Shown piece after piece: positions 16,140 through 24,316 of a stretch of 38,938 nt of DNA. Numbering within the stretch: position 1 is the first letter of the stretch; every line of letters starts with the position of its first letter. The position numbers and the translations under genes were made by a program. Below the pieces are notes generated by a model. It was not told where the DNA came from. It saw only the letters and a program-made list of their open reading frames with translations, and did not search any database. The stretch comes from Sporosarcina sp. E16_8 (GTDB lineage Bacteria; Bacillota; Bacilli; Bacillales_A; Planococcaceae): positions 1-38,938 of the forward strand of contig NZ_JADPRZ010000034.1 of NCBI RefSeq assembly GCF_017347095.1. The letters run 5' to 3'.

Positions 16140-16616
16140 ATGGCCTTATTACAAAACACCCCGCTCCTTGCGGCATTATTCGGGATTATTTTTGCTCAAT
16201 TCGTCAAAATCCCGATTCATTATTTCCTGGAAGGTAAACTTGACTGGAAACTAATGACTTCAACAGGTGGAATGCCTAGCTCCCATTCAGCTGCAGTTAC
16301 ATCATTAACGACTGCCATTGCTTACGAAGAAGGATTAGACTCACCAATGTTTGCAGTTTCTGCCATCTTTGCTGTCATTGTCATGTTTGATGCAACGGGA
16401 ATCCGTTACCAGGCAGGGCAACAAGCACTGATTATCAATCAAATGCGAGTAGACTTCCAAACATTCGTTCAAGAAGCTAAAGGCTGGCAGCAAAAAGATG
16501 GACAACAAAAAATTCAAGAATTAAAAACGTTGCTAGGTCACAAACCAAATGAAGTATTTGCAGGTGCTGTAACCGGTATCCTTATCTCTGTTATTATCTA
16601 CTCATTCATCGTTTAA
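16140..16616 (+). CDS. yuiD: YuiD, divergent PAP2-family membrane protein
   Basis: A 158-residue membrane protein of the acid phosphatase/vanadium-dependent haloperoxidase related (divergent PAP2, DUF212) family. The conserved GGMPSSHSA (about residues 43-51) and FDATGIRYQAGQQA are present, followed by a charged stretch and a C-terminal hydrophobic helix. Proposed to act on a membrane phospholipid-like phosphate, but substrate unknown. ATG at 16140 follows GAGGAG. Same neighbour (pepA/yuiE) as in B. subtilis. Confidence 0.88.
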   Translation: MALLQNTPLLAALFGIIFAQFVKIPIHYFLEGKLDWKLMTSTGGMPSSHSAAVTSLTTAIAYEEGLDSPMFAVSAIFAVIVMFDATGIRYQAGQQALIINQMRVDFQTFVQEAKGWQQKDGQQKIQELKTLLGHKPNEVFAGAVTGILISVIIYSFIV

Positions 16617-16622
16617 AAAACA

Positions 16623-16666
16623 AAAAAGGGTGTGTTCAAGCATAATCGCTTGAACACACCCTTTTT
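16623..16666. terminator. Strong bidirectional terminator yuiD/yuiB
   Basis: A perfect 19-bp stem (AAAAAGGGTGTGTTCAAGC and its complement) with a 6-nt loop; the T-run and A-run make it bidirectional. Confidence 0.95.
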
Positions 16667-16735
16667 AAAAAAATACAAAAGTATAAGTTTCCCTACCCGG
16701 ATCGGTGTCTAGACTCCAAGCGCATAACCCTTTTC

Positions 16736-17062
16736 TTAAAACATCTGATAACCTTGTTTTCTTAGTAGTTTAATAACAAAACCTGAAATAATCGCTCCGA
16801 CAAGTCCGCTTGCTAAAATAAGGACATCTGCTGTATGAAGTGCCATAACCTTTTCACCAAGGAGTTGGAATGCGTATTTCGGCTTCGTAACGTATTCAAA
16901 TACACTTACTTCATCAATAATTAGTATGACGACAATTGGATAAATGATAGCCATCAACCATGTCATACGAAGAAGCATATTTAACAGGAATCCTATTCCA
17001 AAAAACATGACTATGAAAATCATTATAGATAAAACGACGTGCGTTATTGAAATCGTTCCCAA
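16736..17062 (-). CDS. yuiB: YuiB-like membrane protein
   Basis: A 108-residue protein with three hydrophobic segments (about 8-28, 33-50, 78-98), matching the YuiB family of Bacillales in size and in IIYPIVVILIIDEV and GEKVMALHTADV-like stretches. Function unknown. Starts with TTG at 17062, seven bases after GGAGGT. The yuiC gene that lies between yuiB and yuiD in B. subtilis is absent here. Confidence 0.7.
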   Translation of the reverse strand: MGTISITHVVLSIMIFIVMFFGIGFLLNMLLRMTWLMAIIYPIVVILIIDEVSVFEYVTKPKYAFQLLGEKVMALHTADVLILASGLVGAIISGFVIKLLRKQGYQMF

Positions 17063-17169
17063 TGTGACTACCTCCGTTTTCCATTCATTATTTTACAGGA
17101 ACGGCTGAACGCTTTCAACATTACACGACTTGTTCAATAATTTGTCGATTTTAATCTCGTCAATAAAGG

Positions 17170-17667
17170 TCACTTTTTGAAAAAAAGTTTATAAGAAGTA
17201 TAACCGAATTGATTGCCCGGATTGACATTTTCAATTTCATCAAACCCTGATTCAATCACCTTTTCAGCAATTTCATGAATCATCACCGAGACGTTCTTAT
17301 CTGCTTTTAATGCAACTGGATTCTTCCACGCCACTTCTGAAATCTCTTTTAATTCGGGGATTAATAACTGACCTTCAGTTGTAGGTCTCAACAGAAATAT
17401 AGCCATGTTGTCACTAACTTCCCCATTCAAGACACCTGTACGAAACCCAATCATACCTTCGAGCTGACAAACGACTCCCGTTTCTTCCTTTACTTCACGA
17501 ATTGCTGCGCAATCTGCCGTTTCATCACCTTCAACAAATCCCGCCGGTAGGGACCATAAACCTTTTAAACCGCCGTAGTTTTTCCTAACAACAAGCCACT
17601 GTCCTTCGCTATTCACAACAAGTCCAGCCGCGCCAAGCCATACATTCCCTCGCATTTTTCGTGACAT
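17170..17667 (-). CDS. NUDIX hydrolase
   Basis: A 165-residue protein with a complete Nudix box at residues 43-65 (G43...E49...REVKEETG), so it should hydrolyse a nucleoside diphosphate linked to another group using Mg2+; substrate not predictable from sequence. AAAGGGG lies seven bases before the ATG at 17667. It is downstream of yumB but separated by a terminator. Its position next to a flavin/NADH enzyme suggests, without proof, a nucleotide or dinucleotide substrate. Confidence 0.85.
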   Translation of the reverse strand: MSRKMRGNVWLGAAGLVVNSEGQWLVVRKNYGGLKGLWSLPAGFVEGDETADCAAIREVKEETGVVCQLEGMIGFRTGVLNGEVSDNMAIFLLRPTTEGQLLIPELKEISEVAWKNPVALKADKNVSVMIHEIAEKVIESGFDEIENVNPGNQFGYTSYKLFFKK

Positions 17668-17682
17668 TTAGGATCCCCTTTC

Positions 17683-17714
17683 AAAAAAAAAACACCCGCC
17701 GTCAATGACAGGCG
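17683..17714 (-). terminator. yumB terminator
   Basis: On the minus strand CGCCTGTC and GACGGCG pair (one bulge) and are followed by a run of ten T residues broken by one G. Confidence 0.75.
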
Positions 17715-17731
17715 AATGCTTTATATATGTT

Positions 17732-18949
17732 TTATTTAAGTAAGTTAAATTTACCTTTTTTCAGTGTCAGACCTAGACCACCGATCATGAATAGCGCACG
17801 GTTATCAATCATTTTCTTCATGAATGAAGCTTTAGTACCCGTCACTTTTTTACCGAATACGACACCAATTGCATCGCTATCACCAAGTGAACAAACGCTA
17901 CCTTTTAAATCTGGTATAAAGTCAGAAGTTGGTTCACCTTTCATAAGTGCGATGATGTTATTCGCACACATGTCACCTTGTTGCATAGCAATTTGTGCAG
18001 TAGGTGGGAATGGACGGTTCACTGCTTCGTTGATCATTAGTGCGCAGTCTCCAACAATGAATACATCGGAATAACCTGGTGCACGAAGATCCTTGTCTAC
18101 TTTGACACGAGCGCGCATATTTTCGATACCCGTTTCTTCGATTAGACGGTTACCACGGACACCTGCAGCCCAAACGACTGTGCCAGCTTTGACGAATTCA
18201 AATACATCTTCGCCTTTTTTAATATTAACGCCTTCAGGAGTAGCTTCTACAACTGGTGTACCAATCGAGAATTCAATTCCTTTAGAGTTCAAATGCCTAA
18301 CAGCATAATCTACAAGCTCAGGATCAAATCCTGGAAGAACCATCGGAGCTGCTTCTACGCAAAGTACGCGTACTTTTTCTTGTGGAACGTCGAACTCTTT
18401 ACAAAGTTCAGGTACACGGTTACCAAGCTCACCAAGGAACTCGATGCCTGTGAAGCCTGCTCCTCCAACGACGATTGTCAGACGGCTATCGTCTTTAACT
18501 TCTTCAGTTGACCAAGTCGCGAATTGATATTCGATATGTTCGCGGATTTGACGTGCTGCTTTAACGTTAGCCATAGAAAGTGCATATTTATCAAGACCTG
18601 GAATACCAAATGTTTCGCCCTCAAAACCAAGTGAGATAACAAGGTAATCGTATGTATGTGTACCGACATTTGTCGTTACGACTTTCCCAGTAACGTCGAT
18701 TGCTTGAACTTCAGCTTGGACGAATTTTACTTTATTACTGTTAATAACATCTTTGATATCATAACGCACTGACTCAGGAGACATTGTTCCTGCAGCTGCT
18801 TCATGAAGCCATGTCGATTCATAGTGGTACTCATTTTTGTTTATAAGAACGATATCAGCATCGTCTGCTCCAAGAGATTTTTGCAAGTTAACGACTGTTG
18901 TTAAACCACCATAACCCGCGCCTAATACTAAAATTGTCGGTCTTTTCAC
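17732..18949 (-). CDS. yumB: Type II NADH dehydrogenase-like flavoprotein YumB
   Basis: A single-subunit, membrane-associated NAD(P)H:quinone oxidoreductase-type flavoprotein of about 405 residues. The FAD-binding Rossmann motif is VLGAGYGGL near the start and the NADH-binding motif is [11 protein letters not shown] at about residues 155-165. [10 protein letters not shown] and VFIVGDCAL are the other FAD contacts. A GTG at 18964 overlaps AAAGGTGG, the likely ribosome site; the GTG at 18949 gives [12 protein letters not shown], the family N-terminus, and is preferred. Monocistronic with a visible promoter at 19063-19091. Confidence 0.88.
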   Translation of the reverse strand: MKRPTILVLGAGYGGLTTVVNLQKSLGADDADIVLINKNEYHYESTWLHEAAAGTMSPESVRYDIKDVINSNKVKFVQAEVQAIDVTGKVVTTNVGTHTYDYLVISLGFEGETFGIPGLDKYALSMANVKAARQIREHIEYQFATWSTEEVKDDSRLTIVVGGAGFTGIEFLGELGNRVPELCKEFDVPQEKVRVLCVEAAPMVLPGFDPELVDYAVRHLNSKGIEFSIGTPVVEATPEGVNIKKGEDVFEFVKAGTVVWAAGVRGNRLIEETGIENMRARVKVDKDLRAPGYSDVFIVGDCALMINEAVNRPFPPTAQIAMQQGDMCANNIIALMKGEPTSDFIPDLKGSVCSLGDSDAIGVVFGKKVTGTKASFMKKMIDNRALFMIGGLGLTLKKGKFNLLK

Positions 18950-18992
18950 GAAGATCGAAACCACCTTTGATTTTTTTATGTGCCCGGCCCAC

Positions 18993-19020
18993 GTGAAATC
19001 GGTACACCGACGATTTACAC
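18993..19020 (-). promoter_or_regulatory. Inverted repeat in the yumB leader
   Basis: GTGAAATCG and CGATTTACAC form an inverted repeat (one extra base) separated by about nine bases, in the transcribed leader 44 bp before the start. It could be a leader hairpin or an operator. It does not fit the spacing of the Rex operator known for NADH dehydrogenase genes. Confidence 0.4.
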
Positions 19021-19062
19021 AGTCCCGGCCTTTGTCATTTTTTTCGACAAACTTCTATCTCT

Positions 19063-19091
19063 ATAGTAGCCCTTTTGATACGTCTTTTCAA
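19063..19091 (-). promoter_or_regulatory. Candidate sigma-A promoter of yumB
   Basis: On the minus strand TTGAAA, 17 bp, then TACTAT. It would give a leader of about 105 nt containing the inverted repeat at 18993-19020. Confidence 0.55.
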
Positions 19092-19153
19092 TAGTATATT
19101 TGAAATAGCAAATATTTGAAAACACTGATTAAACAAACACTACTTTTATACAT

Positions 19154-19185
19154 CAAAAAAACCCTCCTAAGTATGATTTAGGAGA
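19154..19185 (-). terminator. yutM terminator
   Basis: On the minus strand CTCCTAA and TTAGGAG pair with a 7-nt loop and are followed by seven T residues. Confidence 0.88.
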
Positions 19186-19198
19186 GTCAAAAAAAGAA

Positions 19199-19561
19199 TC
19201 AGCAGTCTGCTGGAGTTCCTTCTTTTTTAGCTGTTCTGAATGATGTCCCACAACCGCATGAAGCAATTGCATTGGGATTATTTATGGTAAATCCGCCGCC
19301 CATAAGGGACTCTTTATAATCGACTTGTGTGCCTTCAAGAACTCCGGCATCTTCACTAGAAACGAGAATTTGTAAACCATGCTGTTCAAGCAGAAGATCA
19401 CCCGGTGATTTTTCAGTTTCAAAACCCATTCCGTATGTCAAACCACTACATCCTCCGCCGTTCACAGCGACACGCAGGAATGATCCTTCTTCCTCATTAT
19501 GACGCATCATTTCTCTCACATGAATTGCCGCTGCTTCCGTAACTTCAACAACTTGTGTCAT
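19199..19561 (-). CDS. yutM: HesB/IscA-type iron-sulfur carrier YutM
   Basis: A 120-residue A-type carrier (ErpA/SufA-like) that passes Fe-S clusters to target apoproteins. The three invariant cysteines are present: Cys38 in GGCSGL and Cys102 and Cys104 in SCGCGTSF. A C-terminal extension ends in another Cys. ATG at 19561. It lies in a region with NifU-like YutI and the Fe-S enzyme LipA, a fitting context. Confidence 0.93.
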   Translation of the reverse strand: MTQVVEVTEAAAIHVREMMRHNEEEGSFLRVAVNGGGCSGLTYGMGFETEKSPGDLLLEQHGLQILVSSEDAGVLEGTQVDYKESLMGGGFTINNPNAIASCGCGTSFRTAKKEGTPADC

Positions 19562-19691
19562 CCGTGTTCACCTTCCCTTTGTTTTCTTCCTTCTATCATA
19601 GCAATTAAATCAAGCGGAACGCAATCATATTAACTCCAGTGTTGAAGGATATACGCTATAATGAATTAACTAGTACGAAAGGAAGATTTAT

Positions 19692-20369
19692 TTGGAAATT
19701 AGACCGTTTTATGATAAAAAGGTTGCATGCCTTTACTGTAAGCATAATTTCACTACTACAAGAATTCGCTCTAGATTCGTTCGGGTTTCATCCCACGGAA
19801 GTGACTTCAAACCTGTCTATTCAGATCCTGAAGTAAACCCAATCTTTTATAATGTTGCCGTCTGCCCTCATTGTGGCTTCTCTTTTACTGATGATTTCTC
19901 CCCTTACTTTGCTCCAGGCACGGAAAAAGACATAGCTGAACGAATAGCATCAAAGTGGAATGAACGATCTTTCGGTGCAGAACGTACTATCAATGAAGCG
20001 ATTGAAACGTATAAGCTTGCCTATTTAAGCGCGATGTTTAAAAAGGAGAAAGTCCTTACACTAGCAGGACTTACTTTACGAGTTGCTTGGTTATATCGTG
20101 ATAAAGGTGCAGAGGTAGAAGAAAAACGCTTTCTAACAATCGCACGCAACTTCTATAACGTTTCGTATTCAGAAGGTGATTTTGCTGGAACACAAATGTC
20201 CGAAACAAGAGTTTCGTATTTGATTGCGGAACTTTCGTGGAAAATCGGGGATAAGGATGAGGCCATCAAAAATTTTTCGCGCGTCCTTGAGAGCCAACGC
20301 ACATCCACTGAACCAAAAATCATCGAAATGGCAAAGGAGCGATGGCAAGAAATCCGTGTCATCAAATAG
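19692..20369 (+). CDS. DUF2225 zinc-ribbon protein
   Basis: A 225-residue cytosolic protein matching DUF2225. Two CxxC pairs (Cys13/Cys16 and Cys58/Cys61) probably bind one zinc. The C-terminal half (from about 90) is alpha-helical and TPR-like, with GDKDEAIKNFSRVLES. Starts with TTG at 19692 after AAAGGA. Function unknown. Convergent with yutI, with a shared hairpin between them. Confidence 0.82.
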   Translation: MEIRPFYDKKVACLYCKHNFTTTRIRSRFVRVSSHGSDFKPVYSDPEVNPIFYNVAVCPHCGFSFTDDFSPYFAPGTEKDIAERIASKWNERSFGAERTINEAIETYKLAYLSAMFKKEKVLTLAGLTLRVAWLYRDKGAEVEEKRFLTIARNFYNVSYSEGDFAGTQMSETRVSYLIAELSWKIGDKDEAIKNFSRVLESQRTSTEPKIIEMAKERWQEIRVIK

Positions 20370-20393
20370 AAAAACGGACCGAAGTTCGGTCCG
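20370..20393 (-). terminator. Terminator between DUF2225 gene and yutI
   Basis: CGGACCGAA and TTCGGTCCG form a stem; the T-run on the minus strand makes it mainly the yutI terminator. Confidence 0.8.
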
Positions 20394-20407
20394 CTCAGCT
20401 TTTAAAA

Positions 20408-20644
20408 TCAAAATACTTGTTCTACCTCAACTACGCCTGGAACCTCTTCTAAAAGAGCACGTTCAATCCCTGCTTTAAGTGTAATTGTTGAGCTTGGGCA
20501 AGTACCGCAAGCACCAAGTAGGCGAAGTTTTACGATGCCGTCCTCAATATCCACAAGTTCACAGTCTCCTCCATCACGTAGGAGGAATGGGCGTAATTTA
20601 TCTAATACTTCTTGTACTGGTTCAGTTAGCGCTGTATCTGTCAT
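20408..20644 (-). CDS. yutI: NifU-like iron-sulfur scaffold YutI
   Basis: A 78-residue NifU C-terminal (Nfu) domain protein that carries or delivers Fe-S clusters. The cluster-binding Cys46-x-x-Cys49 lies in [11 protein letters not shown], after [12 protein letters not shown], both family hallmarks. ATG at 20644. Divergent from yuzD with about 85 bp between them. Confidence 0.95.
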   Translation of the reverse strand: MTDTALTEPVQEVLDKLRPFLLRDGGDCELVDIEDGIVKLRLLGACGTCPSSTITLKAGIERALLEEVPGVVEVEQVF

Positions 20645-20729
20645 TGTTTTTTAACTCTCCTTTCCTTATACTTATTATAAACTGGAAAGAAGAAAAAATC
20701 CAACAATCAATCGGGAGGGGACAATTACT

Positions 20730-21059
20730 ATGAGTATTACTACTACAATCATTGAAATTTATGGTGCAGATATCATCTGTGCGAGCTGTGTCAATTCACC
20801 TTCATCCAAAGACACATACGAATGGCTCCAAGCTGCTATCGATAGAAAGTACCCGAATCAGCCATACGGTATCACATACATTGATATCGAATCAGCTGTT
20901 TCCGACGACAAGCACAAAAAAATTGTCCAGCAAATACAGGACGATGAGTTCTTTTATCCGTTGGTCATGATTAATGACGAAATGATTGGCGAAGGTTATA
21001 TCCAATTAAAACCGGTGTTTGCTGCGCTTGAGAAGAATGGCTATATAGCCGAATCTTGA
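20730..21059 (+). CDS. yuzD: YuzD family protein (DUF1462)
   Basis: A 109-residue protein of the YuzD family, thioredoxin-like in layout: a CASCVNSPSS motif at residues 18-27 near the N-terminus and the YPLVMINDEMIGEG stretch typical of the cis-Pro region. A redox or Fe-S related role is plausible given the next-door yutI and yutJ, but unproven. GGGAGGGG precedes the ATG at 20730. Confidence 0.85.
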   Translation: MSITTTIIEIYGADIICASCVNSPSSKDTYEWLQAAIDRKYPNQPYGITYIDIESAVSDDKHKKIVQQIQDDEFFYPLVMINDEMIGEGYIQLKPVFAALEKNGYIAES

Positions 21060-21090
21060 AGTGATAAAAGGTTAAGATAAATGAGAAGAA

Positions 21091-21128
21091 AAATCCCTTG
21101 TCCGCGATTATGCGAGTAAGGGATTTTT
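21091..21128. terminator. Bidirectional terminator yuzD/yutJ
   Basis: AAATCCCTT and AAGGGATTT with T- and A-rich flanks on both strands; a small inner pairing of the loop is possible. Confidence 0.75.
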
Positions 21129-21214
21129 CATGGCTTAGGAAACTATAAAATCTCGTACTATGGATAAGTTGCAACATAGAGACTTCACATCCTGACTCCA
21201 GCGCTTTTGTTCTG

Positions 21215-22282
21215 TCAACCATTATGCCATTTATACATCCAAAGCACACCAGACTTCAACAATCGTGCAATACGGCCTGTTACTGTGCGGTCAGCAAGAT
21301 ATGCAAATCCTTGCTTCTTACCTAGGGAACCGAGGAACCCTTTCAGCTTAATTTCCGGCATAGTTTCCGGTAGCGGTTCATTGTTCCAAACGTTACGCAA
21401 TATGCGTACAATCTGTTCCGCCTGTTCTTCTGCAACTTGTGCACTCGGTGCATAAGGAAGTGCTGCACAGTCTCCCACGACGTAGACATCGTTAAATTCA
21501 GGCAACTGATGATACATGTTCAGTATAACTCGACCTGATCCGTCTTTTTCCGTGTCAATGTTTTCTACAGACGCCACTGGACGAATTCCGGCTGTCCAGA
21601 CAACTGCATCAACCGGTATAGTTTCTTCATGGTTAAATAGAATTGTTGGTTCCACTTTCGTGATGTTGGAATTTGGAACAACGTCTACATTATGTTCGTC
21701 GAACCATCCTTTAACATAATTACTAAGTCTCTCAGGGAAATCCCTCAAAATACGCGGACCACGATCGAACAGCTTAATGTTCAAATCTGGTCTACTTTCT
21801 CGAAGCTCGCTGGCAAGTTCTATTCCGCTTAAGCCAGCACCAACAATACCAATCGTCGCACCACTACCAAAACCAAGAAGTTTTTCGTACGTAACCCTAG
21901 ACTTACCAATCGTCTGAATGCTGTATGTGTATTCCGCAGCACCCGGTACGTCGTGATAGTTGTCTTCGCAACCAAGCCCAATAACCAATTCATCATACAT
22001 AATTTGCACGCCATCATCGAGATAGACACACTTCTCATCCGGCCTAATTTCAATAATTTCTCCGCCTACAACTTTCAACCTATCATGTTCTGGAAGCGGA
22101 ACACGCACAACTGAATCCGATACTGTTCCGGATGCCAGCGCATAAAATTCCGTCTTCAAACTATGGAACGGAGTCCGATCCACAAGCGTTATTTCGATAT
22201 CATTCGGCAATTCTTTTGTCAATAAACGCAGTAATATACGCATATTCCCATATCCTGCACCTAATAATACAAGTTTTCTCAT
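21215..22282 (-). CDS. yutJ: NDH-2-like FAD/NAD(P) oxidoreductase YutJ
   Basis: A 355-residue flavoprotein related to type II NADH dehydrogenase, the second in the window. VLLGAGYGNMR (FAD) opens the protein and GIVGAGLSGIELA (NADH) is near residue 145; VWTAGIRPV and VYVVGDCAALP follow. The open frame extends 14 codons further, but AAGGAG eight bases before the ATG at 22282 fixes the start and gives the usual YutJ length. Downstream of its start lies a long non-coding region with a mobile element. Confidence 0.88.
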   Translation of the reverse strand: MRKLVLLGAGYGNMRILLRLLTKELPNDIEITLVDRTPFHSLKTEFYALASGTVSDSVVRVPLPEHDRLKVVGGEIIEIRPDEKCVYLDDGVQIMYDELVIGLGCEDNYHDVPGAAEYTYSIQTIGKSRVTYEKLLGFGSGATIGIVGAGLSGIELASELRESRPDLNIKLFDRGPRILRDFPERLSNYVKGWFDEHNVDVVPNSNITKVEPTILFNHEETIPVDAVVWTAGIRPVASVENIDTEKDGSGRVILNMYHQLPEFNDVYVVGDCAALPYAPSAQVAEEQAEQIVRILRNVWNNEPLPETMPEIKLKGFLGSLGKKQGFAYLADRTVTGRIARLLKSGVLWMYKWHNG

Positions 22283-22495
22283 AATTTTTCTCCTTCGTAA
22301 TCCATTAATCCGTTGTTTTCCCAATTACGATTATATCAGTTTGTGACATGCTTCACAATGATTCACGGGAAAGTGAAGTTTTAATCAATGAGGGGAATTT
22401 CTTTAGTGTATGAATTGAAATAGAAACACCTTCGAATCTGCTTTAGCACTAGGACATACCTACACTCATTTTGTGCATGTATTCATATGTTCAAC

Positions 22496-23148
22496 CGCGT
22501 CTGTTGATTCACCATTTATTCGCATAAACTACTGGTGTGAAGGGCTTGTAAAACCCCATTTTTCACTAGACCATTTCCGGCCCGCTTTCGGCTAACTACT
22601 TCTGACAGATTTACTGAGGGGTCCTAGTGTGGCTACAATGTTCAAGTGCAAAATACAGTTATGTTTGAATGAATCGAATAGATGACTTTCTATAGGGAGT
22701 GTAAGTGCCCGAAGATGCAATTTCGGGCACTCTTGCACATTGTATAATGTGCTTCTTGCTTACTTTTAACAAAGAGTAAGCATCTAATTATGTGATGTCT
22801 ACTTGAAAGTGACACTTTTTTAATAAAAAAATATATAGAAAGTTACAGCCGCCAAAATTGCATCTTTGTCGGCTTTTACCCAATTAAGAAGCCCGCTATT
22901 CTTTCGTCACAAAAAGTTTCAGCACTTCGTGTATCTGGGTTTTTGAAGAGCGACGGATGAAGGACCACCATACGATTACCGAAAAGGATGTGTAGGGATA
23001 CGACTTTGTCGCATCCCTACACATCCAGACATCTCATTAATCTTATAGAAGTCATTCAATCCAAAGCAATCCCAAAACAACTATACACGTAGCGCCCAAT
23101 AGGTGATCATGTTATTTACTGGTTACTCTTGGTTAATCAACAGACGTG
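22496..23148 (+). mobile_element. Non-autonomous 653-bp mobile element with 19-bp inverted ends and 9-bp target duplication (copy A)
   Basis: The left end CGCGTCTGTTGATTCACCA (22496-22514) and the complement of the right end (23130-23148), CACGTCTGTTGATTAACCA, match at 17 of 19 bases. ATGTTCAAC occurs immediately outside both ends (22487-22495 and 23149-23157), a 9-bp direct repeat as made on transposition. No reading frame of size is inside, so a transposase must act in trans. The core is a chain of hairpins: 22704-22731, 22848-22873 and a 19-bp near-perfect stem at 22986-23026. Related copies are at 114-214, 24846-25571 (inverted) and 38314-38822. It fills most of the gap between yutJ and yuzB. 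Confidence 0.8.
22704..22873 (+). other. Paired hairpins with complementary 8-nt loops (copy A)
   Basis: Hairpin 1 has a 10-bp stem (AGTGCCCGAA/TTCGGGCACT) and loop GATGCAAT (22714-22721). Hairpin 2 has a 9-bp stem with one mismatch (22848-22856/22865-22873) and loop ATTGCATC (22857-22864). The loops are exact reverse complements and could pair in RNA (kissing loops) or as paired cruciforms. Three smaller imperfect hairpins lie between them. Confidence 0.75.
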
Positions 23149-23268
23149 ATGTTCAACATATTTAATTAGTTGTAACCTAGGTGGATTTAGCCTACTTGCG
23201 CGGTAATGCGAGATTGTTGACGTGCGAAGAAAAAAAGAGTAGGATTCCAAATAGGTGAGGTGATCATC

Positions 23269-23505
23269 ATGAATCCGATTGTCGAATTTTGCATAAGTAA
23301 TATCGCAAACTATTCACAGGAAACATTTGAAAAGTTGGAAAAGGATCCAAATCTTGACGTTCTTGAGTATGGTTGCTTGAGTTACTGTACAAAATGTTCA
23401 GATACACTCTATGCCATCGTCAATGGTGAAATCGTCGAGGCTGATACAAATGACGAACTGACTGAACGTATCTATCAATATATAGAAGACAATCCGCTCT
23501 TTTGA
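23269..23505 (+). CDS. yuzB: YuzB family protein (DUF1450)
   Basis: A 78-residue protein of the DUF1450 family, which it matches in length. Four cysteines stand out: FCISN near the start and CLSYCTKC around residues 37-44, suggesting a metal or redox site; function unknown. A GTG at 23260 is in frame, but it is part of the GAGGTGA ribosome site serving the ATG at 23269. The gene is isolated between two mobile-element copies and convergent with yutF. Confidence 0.85.
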   Translation: MNPIVEFCISNIANYSQETFEKLEKDPNLDVLEYGCLSYCTKCSDTLYAIVNGEIVEADTNDELTERIYQYIEDNPLF

Positions 23506-23512
23506 GCATTAT

Positions 23513-23547
23513 GGCTAACCGCCCTTTTTTAGGCGGCTGGCCTTTTT
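23513..23547 (+). terminator. yuzB terminator
   Basis: CCGCC and GGCGG with an outer GGC/GCC pairing, followed by five T residues. Confidence 0.75.
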
Positions 23548-24316
23548 ATATTCCCCATTCTAGCAATGTCCCGTAAGAATAGGTCGGCTTCTGTAATTTC
23601 AAAAGTACTTCTTCTCGTGATGTGACTCCCCCTGCGACATGTATTGTATCGATACCAAAACGGATTCCCGCTAGTATATCCGTATCGTAGTTATCTCCAA
23701 TCAAAACCATTTCTTCTTTGTGATAGCCATTTTCTACCTGAATGAATTCAAGCATATGGGGCTCTGGTTTCCCGACAAATTGCGGCAATACCCCCGTTGC
23801 ACTTTCCATTAATTTCACAAATGATCCATTCCCCGGTACGAGTCCTCTCTCCGACGGAAATGCTTTATCACTGTTCGTTGCTATGAAATGCGCGCCTTCA
23901 CGTATTGCAAGACATGCATCAGCCAATTTCGCATACGTTATGCTTCGGTCAATCCCCATGATAACAACTTCAGGATTCGTTGCCGTGATTGCTATCCCTT
24001 CAGATGCTAACGCTTCTTCCAACCCTTTTTCACCTATCATCATGACAGATGCGCCATAATAATTTTCTTTGCAGTATTTTGCGGCTGCAATTGCGGATGT
24101 CATGATGCGATCAGAATCTGCATTTATTCCGAATGAAGCCAATTTCTCCCGGAGCTGCACACGCGTCATCGAAGAATTATTTGTGATGAAATAAGGATCA
24201 ATTCCATTTTGTTGCACATTTTCAATGAAAGAGACCGCTTCCGAAATCGGTTCAGTCCCACGGTAAACAGTTCCATCTAAATCAAGGCAGATTGCTTTGT
24301 ATTTATCCATAATCAT
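23546..24316 (-). CDS. yutF: HAD-superfamily sugar/nucleotide phosphatase YutF (NagD-like)
   Basis: A 256-residue HAD type IIA phosphatase. Motif I is LDLDGT (Asp12 nucleophile, Asp14 acid), followed by PYFITNNSS with the motif II Asn/Ser and, near residue 206, IGDNYDTDILAG (motif IV). The cap is the NagD type. Family members dephosphorylate small phosphorylated metabolites. Overlaps yutE by 4 bp (ATGA), so the two are translationally coupled; the third codon is also ATG. Confidence 0.9.
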   Translation of the reverse strand: MIMDKYKAICLDLDGTVYRGTEPISEAVSFIENVQQNGIDPYFITNNSSMTRVQLREKLASFGINADSDRIMTSAIAAAKYCKENYYGASVMMIGEKGLEEALASEGIAITATNPEVVIMGIDRSITYAKLADACLAIREGAHFIATNSDKAFPSERGLVPGNGSFVKLMESATGVLPQFVGKPEPHMLEFIQVENGYHKEEMVLIGDNYDTDILAGIRFGIDTIHVAGGVTSREEVLLKLQKPTYSYGTLLEWGI

